The position numbers were made by a program, and so were the translations under genes. DNA of 64,000 bases. Origin: Pseudomonas sp. H3(2019) (GTDB lineage Bacteria; Pseudomonadota; Gammaproteobacteria; Pseudomonadales; Pseudomonadaceae). The notes beneath the pieces were generated by a model. The model ran no database searches and had not been told where the DNA came from. It worked only from the letters and a program-made list of their open reading frames with translations. The first letter of the stretch is position 1, and each line of letters opens with the position of its first letter. Where the stretch lies: positions 1 through 64,000 of the forward strand of contig NZ_VMSG01000008.1 of NCBI RefSeq assembly GCF_007713465.1. Direction: 5' to 3'. This document shows, piece after piece, positions 17,881 to 25,211 of the stretch.

Positions 17881-20121
17881 TCATGCTGCGATCAGTTGTC
17901 TGGCAAGCGCCATCTCCACCGAATCACCATCCTGGTTCAGCGAGTCAATTCCTGACTCTGGAACATCTCCCGACGTGCTTTGAGCCACTGCGATCTTCTT
18001 GGCCATCAGCTGCAGGCAAGTGATTTGCGAGCTGTCGATATAACCGAAGAAAATCACACGGACGGGGTGTTTCTGCCCAATTCTCCATGACCGTCGTGCC
18101 GCCTGTTGCAGGGTGTAGACGTTGTACCCCGTCTGCAGGAAGGCGATCGTCGGGAAGTCGAGCAGATCCAAACCGGTCTTTACCAGCTCCGGGTTGGTGA
18201 TCAGCACGTCGATGCCGCGGTCGACCTGGTCGAGAATCCAATCCTCGCGCCTGGCTGTGTCCACTGACGCCCTCAATACCGCGACCTTCAAACCGGCTTG
18301 CTCCAGCAACCGTTTCAGTCGAGAGGTGGTGTCACGGGTTCCGCTGTACACGGTGTAGGCCAGGACCTTGCGGCCTTTGGCTTTCTCCGCGAGGCATAGA
18401 TCCACCAGCGCCTGCTCCTTGGGCATCAGTTCTTCATCCCCAAAGATTGATGGCACGAAGGCCAACGTATCCTTGGATCGCGGATGCTTCACCATTTCCG
18501 ATCGGAAGCAGCAGTCTGGCCAAGCCAGCAGCACGTTGAGTACTACGCCCAGGAGCGTGGTATCTCGACGAGCCAGTGCCTGGCGAAGCTCCTGGGTCAA
18601 TTTGCCGGCCAATTGCTGATAGGCAAAGGCCTGCTCAGCAGACATGGCGATGTCGACGAACTCTTCCTGGTACGCCGGCAGCACGTTGCCGCCGATGTCC
18701 TTTAGTTTCAGGAACACGGTGAAGGGCAGTACAAAGCGGTGAATTCCTTTCGGGCCGAAGCCCGGGGCTTTTACCGTCCGTACCGAGAGTTTCTTGCCCT
18801 TCGCGGTTTTGTGCGACTCGGTGTCCCGCTCGGTGTAGATGTCCTTCAGCACGCCGTGATCACGCATGAAGGACATGGCCGCAGGGGCCATGCTGCCACG
18901 CGCGTTGGGACGGTAACCGTCCTCGATCATGCTTCGGGTCAGGACCCGGAACAGGAGGTAGAACAGGTCGTCGGCATAGCCGCCCATAAGGGTGCCGGTC
19001 AGCAGCACGGATTTCCGTGCCTTCGCTGCCAGCACCCCCATAGCCTGACCTTGAGCCGAGCCGCTGTTCTTGTACTCATGGCCTTCGTCTACCACCAGAA
19101 GGTCGAAGTATCCATCAGGCAGGTAGCGCTTGATGAACTCCGTGGGTTGGTAACCGCCTTCGCCAAAGCCGAACTCGATGTTGGCCATGGCGCGCTCCAT
19201 GCGCTTAGCCTGGCGGTCGCTGAAGATGAAGTTGCCCTTGGCATCCATCAGGTTGATGAACTCGCTGACGTTGTCGACCAGCATCGAGGCGAGAAAGTCC
19301 TCCCCGAAGTCGTTCAACAGGCGTTCAGCACTGACTGGACCGATGGTCGGGATGCGACACATCGATTTCAGAATGGTCGATCGACGAGTGCCGCTCTCAG
19401 TTTTGCCTGAACGCATAAGCGTCCAAAGTGGGCCTTCGCAATGAGGGCAGCTTCGACGGCGTTCCTCTCGGTGAAACTCTTCCACGGTGATCAGGTTGCC
19501 TTCTTGGTCCTCAAGACCTCGGCCGCAATCAGAACAGCTCGCAAGCAGGCGTCCGCCGGCAGAGCGACGTGGCCAACACGCCAGGCGCCAGTGAAACCCC
19601 ATCCGCATACGCACGCGCCCGAGGATGAAGAACTCTTGTCGCCCGTCGTAGGGCTCTCCCAGTTGGTCACGCAACTTGAGCAACTTCACCAAGGAGTCAG
19701 GCCCGTTGAGTACCCAGACGCGAGCGTCCGGAATAGTTTCGAGGATCTCGCGCCGCCACTTGTAAACCAGGTGCGGTGGAGAAATGACCAAGGTGCGGCG
19801 ATAGCCCGCGCTGTGCATGACGGCTGCTACAGCGATGGCCATCATGGTTTTGCCAGTCCCCATCTCGGCATTGATGATCGCGGCCTCTTCGTTGCGATCG
19901 AGCAGCAACGCGGCGACCGCTTGCACAACATCAGCCTGGGCGGGGAAGGGGTGGCGTTTGAGTCCATCCATCACCAGCTGGTGATGTGGGTTTGCGTTGC
20001 CGGCGTAGACCGGTGGATTCGAGCAGTTGAGGGAGTTCAGTAGCTCGTCACCGAACTCGTCGATGAAGTCGGTGAGGCCAATGGTCAAAGGTGTAAGAGG
20101 GGCTTGGACGTGGTCGTTCAT
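17881..20121 (-). CDS. SNF2-type DEAD/DEAH helicase of the ICE backbone
   Basis: A 746-residue SF2 ATPase. Motif I NAEMGTGKTMMAIAVA and motif Ia PHLVYKWRREI are followed by a zinc-like insert (CSDCGRGLED ... CPHCEGPLW), motif II VVDEGHEY, motif III LTGTLMGGYADD, and the C-terminal lobe with TGLDLLDFPT and QAARRSWRIGQKHPV, typical of SNF2 enzymes. It follows a DUF6094 methyltransferase gene. It is a conserved PFGI-1-class ICE gene of unproven role. The ATG at 20121 has GGAG ahead (20130-20133); the longer frame to 20310 would run into the upstream gene. Confidence 0.88.
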   Translation of the reverse strand: MNDHVQAPLTPLTIGLTDFIDEFGDELLNSLNCSNPPVYAGNANPHHQLVMDGLKRHPFPAQADVVQAVAALLLDRNEEAAIINAEMGTGKTMMAIAVAAVMHSAGYRRTLVISPPHLVYKWRREILETIPDARVWVLNGPDSLVKLLKLRDQLGEPYDGRQEFFILGRVRMRMGFHWRLACWPRRSAGGRLLASCSDCGRGLEDQEGNLITVEEFHREERRRSCPHCEGPLWTLMRSGKTESGTRRSTILKSMCRIPTIGPVSAERLLNDFGEDFLASMLVDNVSEFINLMDAKGNFIFSDRQAKRMERAMANIEFGFGEGGYQPTEFIKRYLPDGYFDLLVVDEGHEYKNSGSAQGQAMGVLAAKARKSVLLTGTLMGGYADDLFYLLFRVLTRSMIEDGYRPNARGSMAPAAMSFMRDHGVLKDIYTERDTESHKTAKGKKLSVRTVKAPGFGPKGIHRFVLPFTVFLKLKDIGGNVLPAYQEEFVDIAMSAEQAFAYQQLAGKLTQELRQALARRDTTLLGVVLNVLLAWPDCCFRSEMVKHPRSKDTLAFVPSIFGDEELMPKEQALVDLCLAEKAKGRKVLAYTVYSGTRDTTSRLKRLLEQAGLKVAVLRASVDTARREDWILDQVDRGIDVLITNPELVKTGLDLLDFPTIAFLQTGYNVYTLQQAARRSWRIGQKHPVRVIFFGYIDSSQITCLQLMAKKIAVAQSTSGDVPESGIDSLNQDGDSVEMALARQLIAA

Positions 20122-20143
20122 GGTGTTTCTCCTGAGAGGATGA

Positions 20144-20190
20144 AACAGGGCATGCACGACACCCGGCCGGGTATGGTGAATACCCTGTGG
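20144..20190 (-). promoter_or_regulatory. 5' leader pseudoknot of the helicase gene
   Basis: On the minus strand GGGTA (20185-20181) pairs with TACCC (20173-20169). Loop CACC (20178-20175) can pair with GGUG (20163-20160) downstream, giving an H-type pseudoknot that ends 37 nt before the ATG. An outer ACAGGG/CCCTGT stem is also possible. It is one of a family of similar leaders between 20.1 and 25.6 kb. Confidence 0.5.
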
Positions 20191-20227
20191 GTTGGTCGAG
20201 AAAACGCCTTGGAGGCGTATGGGTGGG

Positions 20228-21685
20228 TCAGTAGTCCGATGGCAATAGAATGGTTGTCGCACAGCGGTTTGCTTCGGTGAGGATCCAGAGCCTGGTTTCA
20301 CCTTCGGCATCGATGTCGTAGCCGGAGAGCAGGCGTTCGCCAGTTTTCAGCGCTCGTTGATTGCTGCTCCGGTCGTCGTCAGAGATCTCACCCCAATCGC
20401 CCGCCAAATGACGGTCTAGGTATAGGGCTAGGTTGATAGATCGATTTTCCACGAGGTATTGAACGGCCTGGGTCAGTAGCAAGCGACCCGGTTCGAATGG
20501 TGCAGCATAAGTGGGGACCGGCGCCGTTTCTGGTACCGGAATCTCTGGTTCAGGTGGTGTGTCAGCAGTTGAGCTGATGGTCAGCACGCATCCTCGATTG
20601 GGGGAGCCTGGCGTCATGTCCCATGCCCGAATGATGGGCACGAAGCGATCGGTCAGGATCCTCACCTCGGAGACGTTGCCGTCCTGATCTTCAGTGAACT
20701 CGGTCTTGCGGACCTTATCTTTGTAGGTGTCACCCTTCAGTACCAGGACACGCCCAGACTTCGATTTGACCACGCCGGATATCGCGCCGGCAGCCAAAGC
20801 CAAGGCCAGGTGCCAGCGCGATAACTCTCGCACTGGCGGTCGTGGTTGAACGCCTGATTGACCAAAGTGCAGGGTGAAGTCCGGCCACAAGCCTCGCAGC
20901 CGTTTTACCTCTTGGTTGAACTGCTCAGGCTCAAGCGTTACACGGTAGAAGTGCTCGAGGTCTGTGGATGCCGGCAGAACCGCATAGGGCTCCCATGGCC
21001 AAGTGGTCGGTAACGTCTCCGCGTTTTGCACACCGGCACCGATCGCCTGCAGGTACTCACGCACCTGCGCAACCTCCCGTGGCCTGGCCAGATCCTGGCG
21101 TCGAACACGAATCCCGAAGATTACTACTTGTCTGAAGGTTGGGTCAGCAGCGGTATAGATCCGCAATTCAGTAAAGTGATTGCACAACCATCCACACAGC
21201 TCATCGTCCAGGACATAGTGCGGAACGATGAACACCAGGACACCGCCGTACTGCAGCAGGGGAAGTGCTCGTTGATAGAACGCCTTCTCCAACCGCTGGC
21301 GACCTTTGCCCTGGTACTGGGATGCTCCGGAGTGGTCGGCGACCAAATCCCCGTAAGGAGGATTGAGCCAGAGCAAGCCGAAGGCCTGCCGCGTGACAAT
21401 GGTGTCCATTAGATCGCTGTGTAGCACGCGATCAAGCAAGGCTCTGCAATGATCGGCGCGCTCTCGGTTGTACTCGACTGCGTAGGCCTCTACGCGATCG
21501 CGCCCAAGGGCGTGAGCCGTTTCGGCCAGGGCCACGCCTTCGCCGGCACAGGGATCGAAGATCCGCATTCTGCCGGTGGAAGAGGGGGTCAGAGCCTGTA
21601 GCGTTCGCTCCAGAGTGATTTCGTCAGTGGGGTAATACCCATTACGGGCGAAGTTACGCGCCAGGCGCGGGAACATCAAAGCCAT
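20228..21685 (-). CDS. DUF6094 class I SAM-dependent (N6-adenine-type) methyltransferase
   Basis: A 485-residue protein. The SAM-binding motif is FDPCAGEGVAL (about residues 44-54), and the catalytic LLWLNPPYGDLV carries the NPPY tetrapeptide of N6-adenine DNA methyltransferases. The N-terminus MALMFPRLARNFARNGYYPTDEIT fits DUF6094. The C-terminal half (KSKSGRVLVLKGDTYKDKVRKTEF) is family-specific. It is conserved in PFGI-1-type ICEs beside the SNF2 helicase. It may protect the element from host restriction; the substrate is not shown by sequence. Confidence 0.82.
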   Translation of the reverse strand: MALMFPRLARNFARNGYYPTDEITLERTLQALTPSSTGRMRIFDPCAGEGVALAETAHALGRDRVEAYAVEYNRERADHCRALLDRVLHSDLMDTIVTRQAFGLLWLNPPYGDLVADHSGASQYQGKGRQRLEKAFYQRALPLLQYGGVLVFIVPHYVLDDELCGWLCNHFTELRIYTAADPTFRQVVIFGIRVRRQDLARPREVAQVREYLQAIGAGVQNAETLPTTWPWEPYAVLPASTDLEHFYRVTLEPEQFNQEVKRLRGLWPDFTLHFGQSGVQPRPPVRELSRWHLALALAAGAISGVVKSKSGRVLVLKGDTYKDKVRKTEFTEDQDGNVSEVRILTDRFVPIIRAWDMTPGSPNRGCVLTISSTADTPPEPEIPVPETAPVPTYAAPFEPGRLLLTQAVQYLVENRSINLALYLDRHLAGDWGEISDDDRSSNQRALKTGERLLSGYDIDAEGETRLWILTEANRCATTILLPSDY

Positions 21686-21717
21686 AGGGTGCTCCTTGGT
21701 CGATATAGATATCAGGG

Positions 21718-22323
21718 TCAGGCCTGAGCATCTGTGGTGAGTTGTCCTCGGCGGATGAGCTCGCCCAGGGCAGGTTCAAGCACATCGAGCTGCAGAGATA
21801 AACGCCAGGCTGTGATTGAGCCAAGCGCCCCGGGTAGGGGCTGCAACATGTCGTGATGGGTCAGTACGTCCAACACCGGTTCACGCCAGTGCTGCAGGAG
21901 TGGTAGCGGGCAGGTTTCAGTGACCAGTGGCCACAGTCGTTGGCGAGGCGCCTGGCCCTCCTCAAGGAGGGCATAAGCGAAGTGATTGGCCCGATCGGGC
22001 TGTGCGCAGCGCCGGTCGAACAACCAAAGGTGAAGCAGGCTGCCGAACAGTGTCCCGCGGAATTGGCGTGTGGTGCGTTTCTCCAGCAGGTCGACGTTGG
22101 GGAAGACCGGAAGACTCCGGCCATCCATGACGATGTGAAACTGATCCAGACCGTTTTCGGCAGAACCGAGGGTCAGCCTGGCCAGGAACTCCTGCAGGGC
22201 CGTATCGCGGCCCCAGGCAGAAAGAAAGACCAGATTGCGTTGCTCATCGCAGACGCAGGCATCGACATACAGATCAGGACACTCATCGACCTGGTACAGC
22301 GATGTTAGTGAAGGGGTGGACAT
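21718..22323 (-). CDS. Conserved ICE protein of unknown function
   Basis: A 201-residue soluble protein, MSTPSLTSLYQVDECPDLYVDACVCDEQRNLVFL..., with no motif I can name. It is rich in Leu, Asp and Arg, with no signal peptide or membrane segment. It begins a transcription unit continuing into the methyltransferase gene 32 bp downstream. A leader pseudoknot at 22351-22383 precedes it, and GGAGG lies 11 nt upstream of the ATG. Its fixed place in the backbone suggests a role in ICE maintenance or transfer. Confidence 0.7.
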   Translation of the reverse strand: MSTPSLTSLYQVDECPDLYVDACVCDEQRNLVFLSAWGRDTALQEFLARLTLGSAENGLDQFHIVMDGRSLPVFPNVDLLEKRTTRQFRGTLFGSLLHLWLFDRRCAQPDRANHFAYALLEEGQAPRQRLWPLVTETCPLPLLQHWREPVLDVLTHHDMLQPLPGALGSITAWRLSLQLDVLEPALGELIRRGQLTTDAQA

Positions 22324-22350
22324 GATTGCAGCCTCCTGAGCGGAGGGCAG

Positions 22351-22383
22351 ACAAGCCCGGGAAGGGGCGGGACTGCCCCTTGT
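22351..22383 (-). promoter_or_regulatory. 5' leader pseudoknot before the 201-aa ICE gene
   Basis: Minus strand: GGGGC (22379-22375) pairs with GCCCC (22368-22364). Loop AGUCC pairs with GGGCU (22358-22354) through five pairs including one U-G wobble that would be a C-A mismatch on the other strand. ACAAG/CTTGT closes the outside. It ends 31 nt before the ATG at 22323. Confidence 0.5.
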
Positions 22384-22415
22384 GGGTAAGTGATGACGCG
22401 GCGCCAGGTGGGCAC

Positions 22416-23021
22416 CTACTGTGGTTGGTGTTTCCAGACTTGTAGCTTGAAGTCCAGCACGTAGCCCAGTTCACCTAGTCGGGTGCACTGGTCGCGCAGG
22501 CGCTGGCGGTCAACGGTGGTGTCCAGTTTGGCTGTCTCGCCCAGAGGCCAGATGGTGCCGAACAACTTCGCGTCTGCATCAGTCGTGTTATTGGTCGAGC
22601 TAACTGGTCCCATCCCGAACGGTGCTTCATCAGCCGGGGCTAGTGGTGTCGCTGAAGCCGTAGGCTGACTTTTTCGAGGTGGAGGTGCTGCATTGGACTC
22701 GGCCGATTCTTCGTCCAGAGGGTCTTGCTCATTCGGAGACAGCTTCGCGGCATCTTCTGCCGTCAAGTTGTCCACGTCATCGAGCATCATGCTCTCGATC
22801 TTTGCGCGGATCTCGACGACCAGGCGACCTGCTGTTGAGTAGTACGAGGGTCGAATCTCCGTTACGAGGAAATCGCCTCGATACTTACCTTCGTTGTATT
22901 GATCGAGGAGGGCGTCTTTGATGACGAATTCGCCGATTGATGTTGAGAGACGTCCGACGTTGAAGTCACCGTTACGACCACTGATGGTGCGGATGGCCAA
23001 CTGGCCTGGGATATTGATCAT
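22416..23021 (-). CDS. DUF3275 family ICE protein
   Basis: A 201-residue protein. The N-terminal third, MINIPGQLAIRTISGRNGDFNVGRLSTSIGEFVIKDALLDQYNEGKYRGDFLVTEI, is the conserved part of DUF3275. A variable, Pro/Ser/Ala-rich linker follows, then a short conserved C-terminal segment (RLRDQCTRLGELGYVLDFKLQVWKHQ). DUF3275 genes are backbone markers of PFGI-1/SPI-7 elements. Function is unknown; the small N-terminal fold resembles nucleic-acid-binding beta proteins only by impression. A leader pseudoknot and an upstream terminator separate it from the neighbouring gene. Confidence 0.82.
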   Translation of the reverse strand: MINIPGQLAIRTISGRNGDFNVGRLSTSIGEFVIKDALLDQYNEGKYRGDFLVTEIRPSYYSTAGRLVVEIRAKIESMMLDDVDNLTAEDAAKLSPNEQDPLDEESAESNAAPPPRKSQPTASATPLAPADEAPFGMGPVSSTNNTTDADAKLFGTIWPLGETAKLDTTVDRQRLRDQCTRLGELGYVLDFKLQVWKHQPQ

Positions 23022-23043
23022 GGGCTACTCCGAACTGCATCGA

Positions 23044-23069
23044 GCAACCGCCGCGAGGCGAATACCCGC
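23044..23069 (-). promoter_or_regulatory. 5' leader pseudoknot of the DUF3275 gene
   Basis: Minus strand GCGGG (23069-23065) pairs with CUCGC (23057-23053) with one G-U. Loop UCGC (23061-23058) can pair with GCGG (23051-23048), again with a wobble valid only in this sense. It ends about 24 nt before the ATG at 23021. Confidence 0.45.
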
Positions 23070-23081
23070 AGGGAGAAAAAA

Positions 23082-23100
23082 AGCCCGACAGAGTCGGGCT
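23082..23100 (-). terminator. Rho-independent terminator
   Basis: AGCCCGAC/GTCGGGCT, 8-bp perfect stem with AGA loop, followed on the minus strand by seven T residues (23081-23075). It ends the transcript of the 23129-23464 gene, so DUF3275 starts a new unit. Confidence 0.88.
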
Positions 23101-23128
23101 TGGGGTGGGTATGTGATCGCGCTTGGGA

Positions 23129-23464
23129 TTAGCGGCGGAACGAGGGGGCTTCATCTCTGAGGGAAATACACAGATAAGAAGTACCAGGCTCGGACTCGAT
23201 GCGGTGAAGTTTCAGATCCAACCAGACTCGTTCTGACCGATCTCCATTGGGCGGGAAGCGGTACATACTGAAGTTGATCAGATTTTCGTCAGGTTGTAAG
23301 TGAAGTTCCCTATAGGCTTCCAGGACGACTTCCCCTAAGCGAATAGCGATTTCTTCTATGTGGTGAGGCTCTTCGACGTGGACAGCTTCCTGCCATGCCC
23401 GTGGAGTTAAAACCACAGGGAGTTTCAGCAAGTCAGCGGACACGTGGTTGATGGTGATAGCCAT
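23129..23464 (-). CDS. Hypothetical ICE protein (111 aa)
   Basis: Starts MAITINHVSADLLKLPVVLTPRAWQEAVHVEEPHH and continues with a helix (EIAIRLGEVVLEAYRELHL) and beta strands (VWLDLKLHRIESEPGTSYLCISLRDE). No family is recognised. ATG 23464 has GGAG 8-12 nt upstream; a further in-frame start at 23491 has none. It is a single-gene unit bounded by a terminator downstream and a leader pseudoknot upstream. Confidence 0.68.
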   Translation of the reverse strand: MAITINHVSADLLKLPVVLTPRAWQEAVHVEEPHHIEEIAIRLGEVVLEAYRELHLQPDENLINFSMYRFPPNGDRSERVWLDLKLHRIESEPGTSYLCISLRDEAPSFRR

Positions 23465-23485
23465 ATCAGTTCTCCAGGCGTGAGA

Positions 23486-23518
23486 AACCACCTGGCCCGA
23501 CTGGGAGGTAGTTTCCCA
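23486..23518 (-). promoter_or_regulatory. 5' leader pseudoknot before the 111-aa ICE gene
   Basis: Minus strand: UGGGA (23518-23514) pairs with UCCCA (23506-23502). Loop ACUACC pairs with GGUGGU (23492-23487), one U-G wobble, after a GUCGGGCC linker. UUUCUC follows. It ends 22 nt before the ATG. Clearest member of the family. Confidence 0.55.
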
Positions 23519-23585
23519 GGTTCGGTTGGTCGGTTATGTGTTAAATGAATGCGTTGAACGCTTTGGTAAGTGCTTTAAATACGGT

Positions 23586-23885
23586 TCAGCACCATGGGTA
23601 ATCTGGTATCTCAAGATCAAGGTAGTGGCGTAATTTCCAGTACTCCTCCAACAAGCCGAGCTCCGATAGAAGTGGGCTAGCTGGTGGGTAGAAGCCGCTC
23701 TGATAATCCATGTCAGCGAGATCTATAAGTGAGGCTCGTACTGAGTCCCAAAGATCATCAGACAGAGAGTTGTTATCTTTCACGGTAAACGGAAATTTAT
23801 TTTCCAGATGGCTCTCAGTGCTTGCTCGCGCTGCCATGAAGCCGATGTTGATTAGCAGTGGTAAACGTTGAGGGCTGTGCAACAT
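23586..23885 (-). CDS. Hypothetical ICE protein (99 aa)
   Basis: A 99-residue acidic protein: MLHSPQRLPLLINIGFMAARASTESHLENKFPFTVKDN, then LSDDLWDSVRASLIDLADMDYQSGFYPPASPLLSELGLLEEYW. No family is recognised, and there is no signal or membrane segment. The ATG at 23885 follows CTGGAG. The gene is somewhat AT-richer than its neighbours. A leader pseudoknot (23904-23936) lies upstream. Confidence 0.6.
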   Translation of the reverse strand: MLHSPQRLPLLINIGFMAARASTESHLENKFPFTVKDNNSLSDDLWDSVRASLIDLADMDYQSGFYPPASPLLSELGLLEEYWKLRHYLDLEIPDYPWC

Positions 23886-23903
23886 GGTGAGTCTCCAGTT
23901 CGG

Positions 23904-23936
23904 AAATCACCAGGTCCCGAAGGGTGGTGTTCCCTT
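23904..23936 (-). promoter_or_regulatory. 5' leader pseudoknot before the 99-aa ICE gene
   Basis: Minus strand: AAGGG (23936-23932) pairs with CCCUU (23924-23920). Loop CACCA (23929-23925) pairs with UGGUG (23912-23908) after the CGGGACC linker, with AUUUCC following. It ends 19 nt before the ATG. Confidence 0.5.
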
Positions 23937-23966
23937 CAAGAAAAATGGCTGGGTCATGAGTAAACA

Positions 23967-23986
23967 AAGGCACCCGAAGGTGCCTT
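23967..23986 (-). terminator. Terminator-like hairpin after the DUF3577 gene
   Basis: AAGGCACC/GGTGCCTT, 8-bp perfect stem with a tetraloop (UUCG on the minus strand), followed on the minus strand by TGTTTACT. It sits 14 bp after the stop of the 24000-24536 gene. Confidence 0.75.
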
Positions 23987-23999
23987 GTAATGTTGTGGA

Positions 24000-24536
24000 T
24001 CAGGAAGCTTTACGCTGCCGTTTGGCAGAAGCTGGCTTGGGTTGTTCCTCTACGATTGGCTCGGGAGCAATGCTGCTTTCGAGTGGCGCTTCGGGTTCCA
24101 CCTGATCTTGTTCTGCAGCGGGAGCTACTTCACGAGGTTTGGCTTCATAGACGGTTTCGCCATCCACTTTGATCCAGCCGATAAACAACAGGCGTCCCTT
24201 GAGGCTTGCTCCAGGTTGACCTGTTTTATCGCCCTTCTCGTAAGTAAAGGCATCTGCCCAGATGTCGCCAATACGAAAGCTCACGAGAACTTTCTTCTCT
24301 GCGGAGACAGCTTCCTGGCAACGACGAATCAGCTTTTCAGCTTCGGCGCCGACCACGTTGCAGTCGATGTAGGTGTACTCCACTTCATCAGAAGAGCCAC
24401 GCAGGGCAGCAATGGCTACAGCCATGAAGGGCTTGCCTTTACCGCGAGGTTTCACTTCCCGGATACGGTTCAGATAACCAATGCCGGTGGTGTGCAGGTC
24501 GAAGAATTTAACGTCGTTGGTTTGATTGTTGCTCAT
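24000..24536 (-). CDS. STY4534/DUF3577 family ICE replication-associated protein
   Basis: A 178-residue protein, MSNNQTNDVKFFDLHTTGIGYLNRIREVKPRGKGKPFMAVAIAALRG, followed by YTYIDCNVVGAEAEKLIRRC and VLVSFRIGDIWADAFTYE. This is the DUF3577 domain, known from SPI-7-type elements as an STY4534-like protein. A disordered Pro/Glu/Ala tail ends in a basic stretch (PASAKRQRKAS). Function is not established; the fold looks like a small OB-type single-strand-binding protein, an impression only. GGAG lies 7-10 nt before the ATG, with a leader pseudoknot at 24573-24604. Confidence 0.85.
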   Translation of the reverse strand: MSNNQTNDVKFFDLHTTGIGYLNRIREVKPRGKGKPFMAVAIAALRGSSDEVEYTYIDCNVVGAEAEKLIRRCQEAVSAEKKVLVSFRIGDIWADAFTYEKGDKTGQPGASLKGRLLFIGWIKVDGETVYEAKPREVAPAAEQDQVEPEAPLESSIAPEPIVEEQPKPASAKRQRKAS

Positions 24537-24572
24537 GGTGATTCTCCAAATTCAAAAAAGCAGAAAGCGGAG

Positions 24573-24604
24573 AAACACTTCGCCCTTGGGGGAAAGTATT
24601 CCCC
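24573..24604 (-). promoter_or_regulatory. 5' leader pseudoknot of the DUF3577 gene
   Basis: Minus strand: GGGGA (24604-24600) pairs with UCCCC (24593-24589). Loop AUACUU pairs with AAGUGU (24580-24575): six pairs with one U-G. The linker is CAAGGGCG and UUUCUCCGC follows. It ends 37 nt before the ATG. It is similar in sequence to the leader at 25604-25634. Confidence 0.55.
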
Positions 24605-24633
24605 GCGAGGGTGGTAGAGCTTATGAGTTTTGC

Positions 24634-24897
24634 TTAGTGCACGAACTTCATTGCAGCGATCAGAACACCGACGGCTGCGGACATCATGACGCCCATGCGA
24701 ATAGTGAGTTTGACCTCAAGCTGAGACATTCCTGTCTTCAGCTCTGCGACGAGGTCAGTACGAAGAGCAGTGACGTCAGCTTTGGTAGCGAGTAGCGAAT
24801 GCATGTCGTTCTCCAGAGCATCAATGACTGCGTTAGCTTTCTGTTCCGGAACGTTAATCGAGATCAACGCTTGGTAGAGAGCCAGTTCGGTTTTCAT
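24634..24897 (-). CDS. Small coiled-coil membrane protein (DUF1640-like)
   Basis: An 87-residue protein: MKTELALYQALISINVPEQKANAVIDALENDMHSLLATKADV is followed by a coiled coil (TALRTDLVAELKTGMSQLEVKL) and one C-terminal membrane helix (MGVMMSAAVGVLIAAMKFV). This is the layout of DUF1640/CCDC90-type bacterial proteins, common in mobile elements next to toxin or defence genes. Function is unknown. A short leader with weaker pseudoknot potential and then the first large structured element lie upstream. Confidence 0.7.
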   Translation of the reverse strand: MKTELALYQALISINVPEQKANAVIDALENDMHSLLATKADVTALRTDLVAELKTGMSQLEVKLTIRMGVMMSAAVGVLIAAMKFVH

Positions 24898-24916
24898 CAG
24901 ACCTCCAGAATTTAGA

Positions 24917-24945
24917 GAGGCCTGCCCAGACGGGAGAGGCCCGTC
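24917..24945 (-). promoter_or_regulatory. 5' leader hairpin, weak pseudoknot, before the coiled-coil gene
   Basis: Minus strand GACGGG (24945-24940) pairs with CCCGUC (24934-24929). Loop CCU can pair with AGG (24923-24921) after a UGGGC linker, and CUCUC follows. The third-helix pairing is short, so this is the weakest member of the family. It ends about 20 nt before the ATG. Confidence 0.4.
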
Positions 24946-24958
24946 AGGGGTGGGGAAA

Positions 24959-25107
24959 GTGCTTCCATCGACTGAGTCGACTGACCGCGCTACCGGAAGC
25001 TTGGCGGTCTTGGGAGTGGATCAATGCGTTGAAACGCATCGTAGTCTTACGGATCCTGACTACTTGGGCATGTTGCTGACGACGTCAGCGATACATGGAC
25101 ACAGAAT
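24959..25107 (+). ncRNA. Candidate structured RNA with two tandem pseudoknots, copy 1
   Basis: A non-coding element related to 25642-25791. Domain 1: GCTTCC (24961-24966, one base earlier possible), hairpin TCGAC-TGA-GTCGA, GACCGC, then GGAAGC pairing with the first arm and GCGGTC pairing with the second, an a-b-a'-b' pseudoknot. Domain 2 repeats the plan: GGATC, hairpin ATGCGTT/AACGCAT, GTAGTC, GATCC, GACTAC. Both domains end in TTGGG. A closing hairpin GCTGAC/GTCAGC follows. Neither strand has a conserved ORF. The transcribed strand is uncertain; a wobble in copy 2 favours plus. Confidence 0.55.
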
Positions 25108-25165
25108 GGAAATGCCTTTGAAAATTGTCAAGTCCAGCGACAGAAAAAACCACCGTGACAGGGAA

Positions 25166-25200
25166 ACCTCCCCAGCGGGAAGGGATCCCTGCTGGGGTTG
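25166..25200 (-). promoter_or_regulatory. Orphan leader-type pseudoknot without an adjacent gene
   Basis: Minus strand GGGA (25189-25186) pairs with UCCC (25180-25177). Loop UCCCU pairs with GGGGA (25173-25169), one wobble, and GGUUUCC follows. It has the leader pattern but no ORF of note follows before the large element at 24959-25107. The same bases could instead form a CCCCAGC/GCTGGGG hairpin, a possible terminator for the gene ending at 25212. Confidence 0.4.
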
Positions 25201-25211
25201 GTAAGGCTGCT

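Noticed and set aside
18739..20043. Plus-strand frames across the SNF2 helicase
   Set aside because: They oppose a gene with all helicase motifs and show no start signals.
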